This document shows, piece by piece, positions 51,580 to 63,200 of a DNA stretch of 64,000 bases. The notes below the pieces were generated by a model. That model did no database searches and had not been told where the DNA came from. It saw nothing but the letters and a program-made list of their open reading frames with translations. The translations under genes were made by a program, and so were the position numbers. The first letter of the stretch is position 1; each line of letters opens with the position of its first letter. This stretch comes from Progne subis subis (taxonomy: Eukaryota; Chordata; Aves; Passeriformes; Hirundinidae). Location: the NCBI GenBank assembly GCA_022316685.1, contig JAKJHU010000056.1, positions 1,479,872 through 1,543,871 of the forward strand. Direction: 5' to 3'.

Positions 51580-53500
51580 AAAATCAGTGCAGGGGATGTT
51601 TTCCCAAACTTTTTGGGCTTGTGGATGATGGCTGCTTGTCTCCAAGGGATGACGGAATAGACAACAATCATGGCGGCATCCACATCACCAAGGAGAAATC
51701 TTGGGAAACCCTGGAAACCACTTTCCCTCATGGGTTACAAACCATTTCTCATTGCCCCATGGCCCGCCTGGGACCTGGAAGGATGCAGCTGGACAGAAGC
51801 ATCACCATGGTCCTGTGCCCCCGGGGAAAAACAGAAAAAATACTCTTGGTCATGGCAACAGCATGGAAAAAAGAGAGTAGCATGTGAAGCAGCCTGTGGT
51901 ACAAAGGAAAAAAGATGAATAAATCCCAGGAATCTAGATGGGGAAGAGCACACCTCTCCCATGGGTCTGTGGCTGTCAGCACAGGCATAAATCATAACCA
52001 CTGCCATTGACCTGAAAGCAAGGGAAATTGGCCAAAGAATGCCATTGTCTAGTTTTCCACTGGGAATCCATTTTTAAAGGTTGCCATCTGCCCCCAGAGC
52101 AGAGAAGCTCAATTAATTGAATAAACTATTTGTTGCAAATAATTTGCTGGGCTGTAAAAGCAGGAATACTGAAAAGAAGCTCATCCGTGCAGGCTCTGCA
52201 ATGTGCGGTGAAGCTCAGCCTGTTCACCCACCCAGAGGGATGTGTTTGGTTGTAAGTTTTTGGTGGTTTTTTTTTTTCTTTTATGGGGTTTATGTCTGTA
52301 ATTTCCTCTTACATTAACTATTTTCTGACTGGGAGAGCAATAGTCCCCTACATCCAGCTCCAGCTGCAGCACTGGTGGGTTTTTGGCTCACGGTGATGAC
52401 TTTGTGTCATGCCCTGGCACGAGACATCATCACCAGGGGACCCATCACCCTCGAGGGACAGCGCTGAAACCGCCCCAAGGTGCTGCATCCCACCAACCAG
52501 CCTCTGGCATGGGCATCCCCAAGGGGAATTACAGAATCCCAGAATGCTTTAGGTTGGAAGGGATTGTATTAAAGACCACCTGGTTCAACCCCTCTCCCGA
52601 TGCCTTTCACTTTACTACGTTGCTCTAAGTCTCATCCAGAGTGGCTTTGAACAGTTCCAGGGATGGTTCACAGTTCACAGCTTCTCTGGAAAACCTGTGC
52701 CAGGGCCTCACCACCCTCAGAGTAATTAATTTCCTCCTAATATCTAATGTAAACTTGCCCTCTGTCAGTTTAAAGCCAGCTTCCCTGTCCTATCTCTCCA
52801 TGCCCTTGTCCAAAGTCCCTCTCCAGCTCCTTTAGGCACGCAGCTTTGGATGCAGCCCAGAGTGTGACTGGAGCTTCCTGGGCTGCCAGTGCACATTGCC
52901 AGATGGTGTTCAGCCTTTCATCCATCAGCACCCCCAAGTCCTTCTCCCCAGGGCTGCTCTCAATCTGTGCTCCACCGAACCCCTGTTTGTGTTTGGGATT
53001 GCCCTGACCCAGGTGCAGGACCTTGGGGGTTTTTTCCCATCCCCTACCAGTGACAGACTAAAACTCAAATGGGAACATGCCAATAATTGATGATTCTTCA
53101 GCGCCCTTTCCCTGGGAAAGCCAAACTGAGTTCCAGGGCTGAGTTAAGCCTCAGCTCTGGCAAACTTCTGCTGAATTCCACGGAAAATGCTCTTGGATGG
53201 GCAGAGGAAGTGCCTGTTGCAGTGACACGGGCCTCGAAGCCCCAGGGATGCATCACCTGGGATGGTTTCATTGCCTCTGCAGAGGATTCAAGACTCCCTT
53301 ACCCACTGCAGTGTCACGCTGCTCAGACACGCTTTACAAACCTGCCCTTTTCCATCCATCAGCCAGACAAGTGATGAAAAAAAGATTTCCCCCCAAATCT
53401 CCTGCCTCCAAGATCGCTGTGGAAGCCCGCAGAGCTGAAGAGCCAGCACCCCTGCCCTCACCTTGCCCTGCAGCTCCTGGGTTGTTTGGTTCGGTTTGCG
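51580..53500. other. Intergenic between CSRNP1 and the solo LTR
   Basis: Apart from the CR1 at 52529-53075, unique sequence with no recognised gene. Confidence 0.7.
52529..53075 (-). mobile_element. CR1 LINE fragment
   Basis: Starts cagaatcccagaatgctttaggttggaaggg and continues through cttctctggaaaacctgtgcc and atcagcacccccaagtccttctcc, which is deeper CR1 sequence. At about 545 bp it is the longest CR1 piece in the window. Confidence 0.9.
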
Positions 53501-53505
53501 GTTTG

Positions 53506-53997
53506 TGTTAGGAAAATTAATCCACGAACACCAGAGGTTTATGTCCAAAAAGGAGACAGAGGAGTCCTTTTACTTTATTCGAATAAAGGGAGAGGCCATG
53601 GGGCATTTCCCCTGGGGTCTCTCAGTTTTTCGGAGGACGCAGCCTCCTTTTTATCCCAATTTCCCGGCCGCATTTCCCTCTCTCTTTCCCCATTGGCTGA
53701 GGTACTTGAGAGGTACAGACTTCCCGAAATGCCCAAGACCTAAGATTCCCCTTTGAATGTATGACCACCCTAATTTTTAATTCTTATGGGATTTATGGGT
53801 TTTCCCCATCTTTCATCTTTCGATATCCAATTTCATTTATAAACAAACCCACGGTTTGTTTGTAAAGGCAAATATCTTCTTTTCCATTTATCAATCAGTA
53901 TAATCATTCCCATTGTTTCTCTTATCTCTCAGTGCTAGTTTTATCTACCAGCAGACCCAAGACTTGTTTGTTAAGTCAAATCTTGTCATTCCTCTCA
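53506..53997 (-). mobile_element. Solo LTR of an endogenous retrovirus, complete
   Basis: The 492-bp element begins TGTTAGG and ends CTCTCA on the plus strand (TG...CA ends), flanked by the 5-bp duplication GTTTG (53501-53505 and 53998-54002). Read on the minus strand it starts TGAGAGGAATGAC and ends TTTTCCTAACA. An AATAAA lies in its 3' part (plus-strand TTTATT near 53574). There is no internal viral sequence beside it. A 5-bp duplication fits an ERVL-type or similar element; the family is not assigned. Confidence 0.85.
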
Positions 53998-54002
53998 GTT
54001 TG

Positions 54003-54265
54003 GATTTCAGTTTGGATTGTTTGTTGATATTTTTTTATTATTATTATTATTTCCCCCCCCCCCTCTCTGACGGAGTTAAAGTCCATTCTCCCCGTCATTT
54101 TATAGCTGTTCCTGACGAGAAAAGTCCTGGGGACTCGCATGGCGCCAGGTCTGGAGTCACCGAGCCTGGCGTCACAGCCCGTTCCCGTTCCTGTCCCCGG
54201 CGGCCCCGGCTCGCCGAGTGACTCATCGCTCTTCCGGAGGCAGCTCCGCCACCCGGGCACGGAAT
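54003..54265. other. CpG-rich patch between the LTR and the minisatellite
   Basis: After an ATT/C-run junction (about 54030-54065) the sequence becomes CpG-rich (54120-54260) and includes a consensus AP-1 motif TGACTCA (54219-54225) followed by CTTCCGG, an ETS-type core. It may be a small promoter or enhancer; no transcript is identified. Confidence 0.3.
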
Positions 54266-54560
54266 GCTCTGGGCTCTGGGCTCTTGGCTCCCTGCCCTCT
54301 GCTCTCGGCTCCCTGCTCCCTGCTCCCTGCTCCCGGCTCCCTGCTCTCTGCTCCCTGCTCTCTGATGCTCCCTGTTCCCTTCTCCCTGCTCTCTGATGCT
54401 CCCTCTTCCCTTCTCCCTGCTCTCTGCTCTCTGATGCTCCCTGTTCCCTGCTCTCTGATGCTCCCTGTTCCCTGCTCTCTCATGCTCCCTGTTCCCTGCT
54501 CTCTCATGCTCCCTGTTCCCTGCTCTCTGATGCTCCCTGTTCCCTTCTCCCTGCTCTGGT
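54266..54560 (+). repeat. Heptamer/24-bp pyrimidine-rich minisatellite
   Basis: CTCCCTG-type heptamers (54266-54363) pass into longer units. Starts of (g/c)atgctccctg are at 54364, 54395, 54433, 54457, 54481, 54505 and 54529, so the last units are exactly 24 bp while earlier ones are 31 and 38 bp, i.e. plus one or two heptamers. The minus strand is purine-rich and open in all frames; no coding role is supported. Confidence 0.9.
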
Positions 54561-55064
54561 GGCTGCACGCACGGCCCGGCCCCTGCTGGCACCTCAGGAC
54601 AAAACCAAAGCCGGCGATGAGTAATGCCGATCCTCCGGGTGCTGCGAGCAGGGCGGGCGGGGAGAGAAAAGGAAAATAAATGGAAATAGAGAGGGTGGTG
54701 AAGCCCTGAGTAAGGTGGGGAGTGCACGGACGGGTTTTTTTGGGGTCAGTGGATCAGCCGCTGGCAGGGATGGGAAGGAGAGGCCTGGTGCCGCGTGGGG
54801 CGGGAGCGCCAGCCGGGTGTCACCGGGCCGCGACAGGTCTGTGTGCAGACAGCCCTGCCAAGGACCGGGAAAAGTGTGGGCTGCAGCTGGTTTAACCCCT
54901 TGCGAGGCACAGCTCTGTAAAAGCAGAGTGGACACGGCTTTAGCTGCAGCACCTTGCAGAGGGACCATCTCCAAGCAGCCCGGGAACTCCTCCAGGGCTT
55001 CTCTGACCCCACTATTCAAGGGAAATGTAAACTCCTCTTGGCAGAGAAGCTGTGATAAACTGCT

Positions 55065-55505
55065 GCTTGCCGGCCTCTGGAGCCAGGCTGGGAGAGCTGG
55101 AGGTGTTCACCTGGAGAAGGGAAGGCTCCAGGGGGAGCTCAGAGCCCCTTCCAGAACCTTAAAGGGGCTCAAGGAGAGCTGGAGAGGGACTGAGGACAGA
55201 GCGTGGAGTGATGGGACAAGGGGCAATGGCTTTAAAATAAAAAGGGAGAATGGCTTTCAACTGGAAGAAGGAAGGTTTGGATAAGACATGGGGGAAAAAA
55301 AAAAAAAATTCTTCCCTGTGAGAGTGGTGAGACACCACCAGAGCAGTTCTGGATCCCCCATCCCTGGAAGGGTCCAAGGCCAAGGTTGGACAAGGGTCTG
55401 AGCAACCTGCTGTAGTGAAGGTGTCCCTGCTCATGGCAGGGGTGGGAACTGGACGATCTTTAAGGTCCCTTTCAACCCAAACCAGGAGATGATTCTATGG
55501 TTCTC
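55065..55505 (+). mobile_element. CR1 LINE fragment, sense
   Basis: Sense-strand CR1: gcctggagaag-like start, agtggtgagacaccaccagagc, atccctggaagggtccaagg, gaaggtgtccctgctcatggc, gaacccaggag-type end and gattctatggttct. It includes an internal A-rich tract (55294-55309). Confidence 0.9.
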
Positions 55506-57959
55506 CTTCACAGCTACAACCATTAGGGGTTTTCAGGGCTGCTGCATGCACACATTCCCATCAGCTTGTTTTACCCCTCCCAGCTTGCTGCTGAATAAAT
55601 GGCAGTATTGCCATCTACTGGGCAGCTGCCTCCTTCTCCCAACCTCTCAGCTGGCCAAATAGCTCCTGGGAAACTGTCCTCCTGTGTGGGACCAGATGCA
55701 CCACGTATCTCACTAAGATATCATGGTAAAAGAAAACAAAACCATCTTAAATGGCCCTCTGGGGTTTGGAGGAGAGATGGGGCTGTCCTGGCGCTTGACT
55801 GGCCTGGCACACACATCCTCAGCTGAGTGAAATCATCTCCAGAGGGTAAATGCTCAACTCCTCCCATGGATTCACCTCTATTTTGACCAGGGAAGCTGAG
55901 TGAGGACAAAATGTGCTGGGCATGCCTGACTCCATTACATCAGTAGGTGCATGAAACCCACCAAAACTGGAATATCTGCAACCACAGAGCTGAAATATTC
56001 TGCCACAAGCACAGAGGCTTTAGACAGCCCATGAGAAAGCTGAAAGACTTGAGATTCCCTGTGGACCACATGAGCCACACACTGGGCTAAAACATTACAG
56101 AATTAATAACCTACAAGGATCTCCCTCCAAAATAAACCTGCTCCCCTGAGATCCTCTGCAAAGGAAACTATTATCTATAACATTTCCCTGGAAATAAATA
56201 CTTGGCTACTACTTTGGAGTACATAGAGATGGAAACTTAATGGTACCTAAGTGCTTTTCTTAGTCAAAGCATCCCAAAGAACTCTCTGGTAATTAAGGCT
56301 GAATGGCTGTCAGGAGGCAACAGAGTCCCTTGTCTCCCAAATATCCATCACTTTTGCCTGCAAGTGAGCAGGAATTGATTGGTGGAGTAGTGGTACAATT
56401 TCAACAGGAAGGATTTTGGGGCTTTTCCTGATAAAATCCTGCCAGGGTAGGATTTGGATGAGGAGATGTCTGTAACCAGAACATTTTTTGCAGCCATGGT
56501 GTGGCGGAGGGCCCTATTGCTGAGCTTAGCTTGGTGTGACTTGAAAACTCCCCAGCTCTGTTGTATTTTGGGCCAGCTGAAGTGCTCGAGGGTATGAAGA
56601 AATCTCCATGGGGGTGGTGAGATGACAAGGAACCTCAGGAGAGCTGTGCCCCTTTGACATGGGATGGGATGGGATGTTGTGAGACATTTCTAATGACGCT
56701 GATCCCTATATTTGATCAGTGCATTCCCTGTTTCACAGCATCTGCAGCCTCACCTCCCAAAATATCCTAAAGTGTTGCAGCCAGCCTTACACCTGACCAG
56801 CCCCCCAGGAGTTAATTCTCCTGTGGCCATGGTTGTCTCCTTTTTCTGCTCTTCATAAACATGTGGACATCACCAGTTTTCCAAAATCCAGTTAATTCCC
56901 TGCTTCAGCTGCCCCTTCACCACTCAGATTTGGGGAAAAGGATGTGGGCATTCCCTATGAGCATTGTAACACCGTGCCCAGCTGTGTTTTCCCAGTCGCA
57001 TCGGATATTATATTGCTGTTAAACCTATCATCTCCACACAGTAAATCCTGTGGAGCACTGCATTTTCCACAGGCTTTCCAAGGTGGCCTCCTGGGATCGG
57101 AGTTTTGCCCAGCAGTGCTGAGAAACGCAGCTCTAGCCAGGCACTTGGACAGCGAGAGGGAAAGGAGGCACAGGAGAGGCACGCATGCCCTGCCCGTGTG
57201 CTGCCAGCTCCTGCCTCCTTCTTATCCTACACAATAAATCATGGCTGAGCAGCACAGGCTGTTCCTGTCAGCAAAAGGCAGAAAGAAAATGCTGCTCTTG
57301 GCACCGGGAACGTGATAATGACCCTGAATTAGAGCTGGATGTCTCCAGCACCTGATTCTCCTGCTCCTGTGGGTACAGCCTGAGGTTTCTCCTCCTGGCA
57401 GTTGTAGGAACAGTTCCAGGAGTTGCTTATGTGGAGGAAGGATTTAAAGGAGCAATGTCGAGCCTGGATTTCAGGACAGCTTGTGACCAGAGGTTTCAAG
57501 CACCTGATGGCCTGTGGAGACCACAGGGGGGTAGTTGCACAACTGTGGGCAGAAGCAGGGACAGCCTGTCACTGCTGTCATGTCAGGGGACAAACAGGGG
57601 GTGGCTGTGGTGTTCTGGGTTGTGTCAAGGCACGTGCGCACTCACTAAATTCCTGGTGTGGTCCCAGTAGCAGCAACATCCCCGTGATTCCCAGCTCTGC
57701 TCAGCCCTGGGCAGGGATGGAGGCTGATGGAAAATTGGGACCCTCTGGGACATCCCCAAATCCCCCCTTACACCAAGCACACAGGGTTGGAACCCCAGCC
57801 CAGGCATCAGGTGCAGTGACACTCCACTTCTCAGCATCTGAGTAATTTTTGGAAGAAGTTTGAGAAGCTCCCTTTGTAAGCTGTCACTTTTCAAAGCTTT
57901 TGATCTTGTGTATTTTAATTCCTTCTGCAACTCGAAGGAGAAACTTGAACACAGTCAGG

Positions 57960-58138
57960 CAAGATCTCAGGTGCCAGTGGGCTCCTGGCATGGCTGCTGA
58001 GTGTTCCTAGGATGGACATTCCTGGGGCAGAGCACACCCAGGCTCTTTCAGAAGTCTCCCTGTCCATGGCAGGGGGGCTGGAATTAGATGATAATTTTAA
58101 TATTCCATCCAACCCAAACCATTGTGGGGTTCTATGAT
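57960..58138 (+). mobile_element. CR1 LINE fragment, sense
   Basis: ctccctgtccatggcaggggggctggaattagatgataattttaatattccatccaacccaaaccattg, ending gttctatgatg, is a CR1 3' end on the plus strand. Confidence 0.85.
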
Positions 58139-58847
58139 GTAGCAGCAGAAATCACACATGCTCTTAAATGCAGAATGCTCTTAAAAGGAGCAAGAAGGAT
58201 TCGGTACTTTAAAGGGGTAGAAAAACTGAGATTCAGGGGATTTTAATTTGTCAGAAGAGGAGAACTGCCAAACTACTGAGCACCCAGGAGACACTGCCAA
58301 GTGAAGCACAATAAAGTTAAGGGCCAAGAATACAGGAGGACTTTGCTCTTTCACAAGCCTTACAGAAAACACCCCTGGTTTCATTTTCGTTTGCCGTAAT
58401 AAGGAAGATTTAACAGTTTGCAGAGCAGAGCTCCGGGAAACAAAGGCGAAAAGCAGCTCCTGTGTGGCATTGCTTATCTATGGGTCTGCATGCAAACACG
58501 GAGGGCAGAGTGCAAGGCTGAGACATGGCACGTTATCAATCTTGGCCCACAAAACTCCTTTAGCAGCCAGTGATAACCGTGTGGGACATTCCCCTGGTTG
58601 GCCAATGCCCTCTAGTGGCTTCTGGAGAGGAGAATTGTGCATTCCCCAAAGAGAGTGTTTTGCTAGAATAGAGCTCTGCCCCGGGTGTGTGCAGGTTTTA
58701 GGAGAGACGGGACATAAGTGGTTTAAAATCATTGAAGGGCTAAATCGAAATCCTTCATCCGTAATTATGCATCTCATACACAGCGAAAGAGAGAGACAGA
58801 AGGTTGTGGAATTCCCTGTGTTTTCCAAGAGGATGGGTTTCTAGTTC

Positions 58848-59010
58848 ATAGAATCATAAAATTATTTGGGTTGGAAGACAGCTGAAAGATCACCTCATTC
58901 CAACCTCCCTGCCATGGGCAGGGACACCTTCCACTATCTCAGGTTGCTCCAAGCCCCATCCAAGCTGGCCTTGGACACTTCCATGGATGCAGAAATTGGT
59001 TTTGCAGATC
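58848..59010 (-). mobile_element. CR1 LINE fragment
   Basis: tcatagaatcataaaattatttgggttggaagacag, then ccctgccatgggcagggacaccttccac, is a reverse-complement CR1 3' end. Confidence 0.9.
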
Positions 59011-59354
59011 ATCAAAAGACAAATCTTGCTTTAGTGTTCACATACATCTTTTCCTCCGTCTTCCCCTTCCCTCCCTTTACCAGCTCTGCTGTGTGTCTGA
59101 TAGGGAGTGGACAACATTTAGAAATATTATTCACTGCAGCCCAGCTGACTGAATAAGGGCCCCTGTACACCTAACAGCACAGAGGATTGTTTTACATGGA
59201 ATTTCTTGCTTCTTACCTCGAAAAGCATGCATGAGAAATGCCCTTTTTTATGTTCTGAGTCTTAAAAAAATCATCCTGTACAGAGTGAATTTAAGAACAA
59301 GTTGGATGGATTCTGCTTTCTATGGGTTGAGTTTTCCAATGCACTTGAGGCAGA

Positions 59355-59775
59355 TGCTCTCTCTAAGAGCATGTCTATGTGTTGGAATGTTAGAAACTTA
59401 GATTTAAGATTTTAGTATATATGAACCAAGATGGAGGATTTTGGGTGTTGTCTAAGTTCTTCTTCATCTTCTTCCTTCTTCTTCGTGGGTTTGGGTGGTT
59501 TTCTGCAATTGGGTGTAAAAGGTCTGCATTGAGGGCCTTGGATGGTGATTATTGAGTTGAAGGTACAAATAATATAGGTGCCACCTCGTTATTGTGCTTA
59601 AATAACCTTGGAAAGAGTTAGAAGCTCTCCATTTTACCTCATTTTCCTAGTGTGCTAGTTGGAACTCATGGTTGGAACTCATGAGTCTGTAAATACTGTA
59701 TATAGATAAGCAATAATAAACTTCCAATTCCAAACTCGATCCTACGTTTCCCGTGTGTTATTCATCCTGACCTTA
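59355..59775 (+). mobile_element. LTR-like element, boundaries uncertain
   Basis: The sequence has LTR organisation: a TA-rich U3-like part, AATAAA at about 59716 followed by some 55 bases with a GT-rich end. GCAGA occurs on both sides (59350-59354 and 59776-59780), but the implied end is TTA, not CA. A start at TGTTGGAATG (59380) and an end at TTAGCA (59778) is the alternative. Confidence 0.45.
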
Positions 59776-60184
59776 GCAGAGGAGAAAAGAAGCCAAAACC
59801 CTCACATCTGTGGTTGAAGCTGTTTGTTTGGGAATATGAAGAGAACCCAGTTGTGCAAGCAAAACCTCTGCTGGCTGCAGTGAGAATAGATCAGGACAGG
59901 AGCATTCATATTGGTGCCCAGCAGCATCACACATTGCTCTGCACTCACTGACCTGGCAGCACCGAGTTGACCACCTCTGCCTCTGGGGGTTGTTCCTGAG
60001 GAACTCCTCAATGAGAAAAATCCATCATGGCCATTTTCTGCAGGTTTGGTGCCAAATTGATGGCCTTGCCCAGCCCTGGATTAAGGGCACTGGCACAGAC
60101 TGGGGCATTCCCTGAGCCTCCTTCCCTGCTGACAGGCTTAGACCCTAAGGCAGAGCAAGCACACCAATAGCTCACTGGCTCTAC

Positions 60185-60223
60185 TCACTGAAATTTTATT
60201 ACACCAGTATTAGCCAAATCCTG
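60185..60223 (-). CDS. Putative last elastase exon and poly(A) region
   Basis: Elastase genes usually end in a tiny exon. Here a strong pyrimidine tract leads to ttaacag|CAG, in phase 0 with the previous exon, giving [12 protein letters not shown] and TGA at 60187-60185. The AATAAA (plus-strand TTTATT at 60195-60200) falls inside this reading frame, typical of the very short UTRs of these genes but odd in overlapping the codons. The tail does not look like the usual xVIAxN end, so the exon may be mis-assigned. Confidence 0.35.
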   Translation of the reverse strand, partial: QDLANTGVIKFQ

Positions 60224-63200
60224 CTGTTAATAGCCCAGAGAGGTGCAGAAGGAATGAGAGGAGGGTTAAAGAGCACAGGTACTTAATTTTATCTCATATG
60301 TTCACGCACCAAGCGATTCTTCTCTAGAAACCTCCATTATTCTCCATAGTCTCAAAGTAAAAAACAGATTAATGCAGCAGAGAGGCAGAATAAAGCATGG
60401 TCTGAAGAAGGGCTTGTTCCCAGCTGAGCCAGGGGACTGCTCTAACAACCTATTCCCACCCAAAAAGGTTTATGGACTGACTGGACTCCCTCTAACCCAC
60501 ACTGATTTAAAATACCTCTTCCCACCTTTCTTTCCAGCAGATCCCACAATTTACAGAGGCTTTTCCACAAAACCATCCCCCATGCCTGGGGAAAGGCTGC
60601 TCCTCATGCCAGGCATTATTTATGGAGAAAAGAACTCGCTGTTCATCCCCAAATGTAAAACTGAGGGTGGATAGTGCAACACTGCAGGATTTGCACTCTT
60701 AGAGATGCTTTATGTTTGCTGCATTTCCCGTCCAGCTAATTCCTCCTGTGGTTTCCTGCAGCAAGGTTTTGTCTGGGTGAATGGCGATGATAATTTTTTG
60801 GACATGGAACCCAGCTCCTGCCTGGCTTGAATTTTGTCTGTGGCCCTCAGTAGAGCATTTCAGCTTCTGAGGCAGCAGCTGCTTCCTTACAACTGTTTGA
60901 CTACACCAAAAGCAGCATCAAATATGCTGATTTTAGACCTCCCCAGATCTCCCTGTTCCACTCCTAATGGTTTAATACCCAAAAAACCTACTCTGAATGA
61001 AAAATAAATGAAAAATAAACAAAAACTTCCTCTGGCCAACTCCTTGCATTCAGGGGAGATGCACAGGCATGAAACAACTTACGCTGTAGATCCAGTCCAC
61101 GTAGGCTGACACACGTGTGAAGACTGTGGGCTTCTTGTAGGTGCTACAGTAGGGAACTAACCCAAAACTCACAATCCCATGGACTTCCCAGTGATCATCC
61201 CTGTAGCAGCTGAGAGGGCCCCCAGAGTCCCCCTGGATTGGAGGAGGGAAAGGAAATATTCAGCCAAATTATCTGAGCAATGACTGGATAGGATTAAGGA
61301 GCACTAGAGACTTAAAATATGTGAGAAGATAAAGGCTCTTCCTGGTCTCACAGCTTGGTTTGTAACAAGGTTCTGACATAATTAAACCACACACATACAC
61401 ACACGAAAATACACTATCAACAGACCTGTAATTATCCCATACCTATAACTGTGCTATGTATAACTGTACAACCTGCTTTATTTCTATACATTTCTGTGTT
61501 ATATGACTATATTTACATAATCACACATTATGTATTTTTCCACAATTTTTTGAGGGCTCTGCTTGGCTGCTTTTATTAGGAGCCGCCTTTGCAGTGAGGG
61601 GAATATAGGCAGAGGTAACAAGCATTTCTTGGCTCCACATGCCAAACCTCCTTGCCTTGATGCTGAGGCCACTTGGATCCTCTGAGAATAATGGGAACAT
61701 CACAAGACCTTTTCCAACCTAAGCTGGGCCAGAGGGAGCTGTTGGACATAGCCCAAACTTGCAGCAACCTCAGCTGTAAGCAGAGAGGATGGGAAGGAGA
61801 AGGGTGACAAGCAGGAGGTGACAGTGCCTGGCTCAGGGAACAAAAAGCAGCATTGGAAGAGTGGACAAACTTCCTTGTAGCTTCACCCTTTGGGTCATGG
61901 CAGAAGTGGCTGCCAAAGTTTCACCCTTGTCCCCAGGATCTGATCCTTGGGACATGCTCTCAATCTACTCTCCGAAATCAGAGGGGAGGGGTGCACCCTG
62001 AGGGTCTGGAGGTTTTTCTCTCTGCTCATTGATCTCTGTAGGAATGTGGAGAAGGCCTGGTTCAGAAGATATTCAGCAGAAAGCAGCAAATGGGCCAGGA
62101 TCTGCAGAACTATGGCAGGTGGAGAAATGGCAAAACCAGAACTTGAGGCACAGCAAGGTGAGAGAGGAAGGGAAAAGAAAGAGGGCAGCTTGAAAACCCT
62201 GGGATTATGAGCTCTTACGCTGCATCCTGCTCTCACGCCATCTCCACCTGCACAGAGCATGGTGTCCTTTGCCTGGGATCCCCACCAGTCCTCCTGGGAG
62301 CAGATCTCCTGGTCCACCACTGGCAGCATCACCTCCTGCAGCCTTTCTGCACTGCCACCGCCCGCTACACAAGGGAGGGGACACGAGAAAGGCTGACACC
62401 TTGGCCAGGCAGCTCCAGGGGCTGAGGAAAGAAGCTTGATCTTCATGGTGGTCCCCCTGGACACTCCTCCTTCCCCCTTACTCACCACTGACCACTCCCC
62501 AGCCAGTAATATAGCAGGGATAGTCGTTGGGCAAAATTTCTCCTTTGGGTGGAAGCGCTCCCAGCTCAACGAATCCGTTGGCACTGGCAGGAGATTCGAG
62601 GCGCAGCAGGGCGATGTCAGAGCTGAAACGGGGCACAGGTGAAAGATTCCTCACTGAAAATCCTGGATGAGGCACGGATCACACACCCTCCCTCCCGTTT
62701 CATCACTCACACAAGGCTCCAGCCTCTGCGTGGTGATAGGCAAGCGCCTTGCGAATATAATTAATTATTCCTTATAGCTATCACAGGTGACAGGAAAATA
62801 AGGGTAATTAAGAGAGAAAAGGCCATGGTACAGACTGATAAAGGGATAACACTGCCCAGAAGTCTCCTACAGGTTTGGGGTGAATTTTGGTGGACCCTGG
62901 ATGGACAGGCATGTCTCTGAGGGGGTTTGAGACAGCCCATCAGCATTTTCCTGCTGGTGTTCCTTCATCAGATGCACACAGGCCTGTGACTGCAGGCAAG
63001 CCCCTGAATCCTCTCCACATCCTGGATCCATTTGTTTTTTTCCCAAACTTGGGAAAACAGGCCCATCTTTTCCCCATTTTGGGTAAAACAGGACTGAGGT
63101 CATCCTCATGGACACCATGGGACATCTCGAAGAGAAGAAGCCATTTGGGAAATCTCCTTTGCAGCATCTTCCAGTGCTTCCTGCAACTCCAGCCTCACTG

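Larger units (their letters stand above)
55510..60184. other. Intergenic between CSRNP1 and the elastase-like gene
   Basis: Contains two CR1 fragments and the LTR-like element listed separately. The remainder is unique sequence; open frames are short and unrecognised. Confidence 0.65.

Noticed and set aside
54095..54727. 210-codon minus frame rich in REHQRAGN repeats
   Set aside because: Translation of the CTCCCTG-derived minisatellite; all frames are open for the same reason.
61685..61750. Possible CR1 tail (ccttttccaacctaagctggg)
   Set aside because: Only a short resemblance without the ATTCTATG end or further CR1 body.
61895..62584. 229-codon minus open frame as a single-exon gene
   Set aside because: It is an intron running into a real elastase exon and on past its donor. 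Only 62364-62219 of it is coding in that frame.
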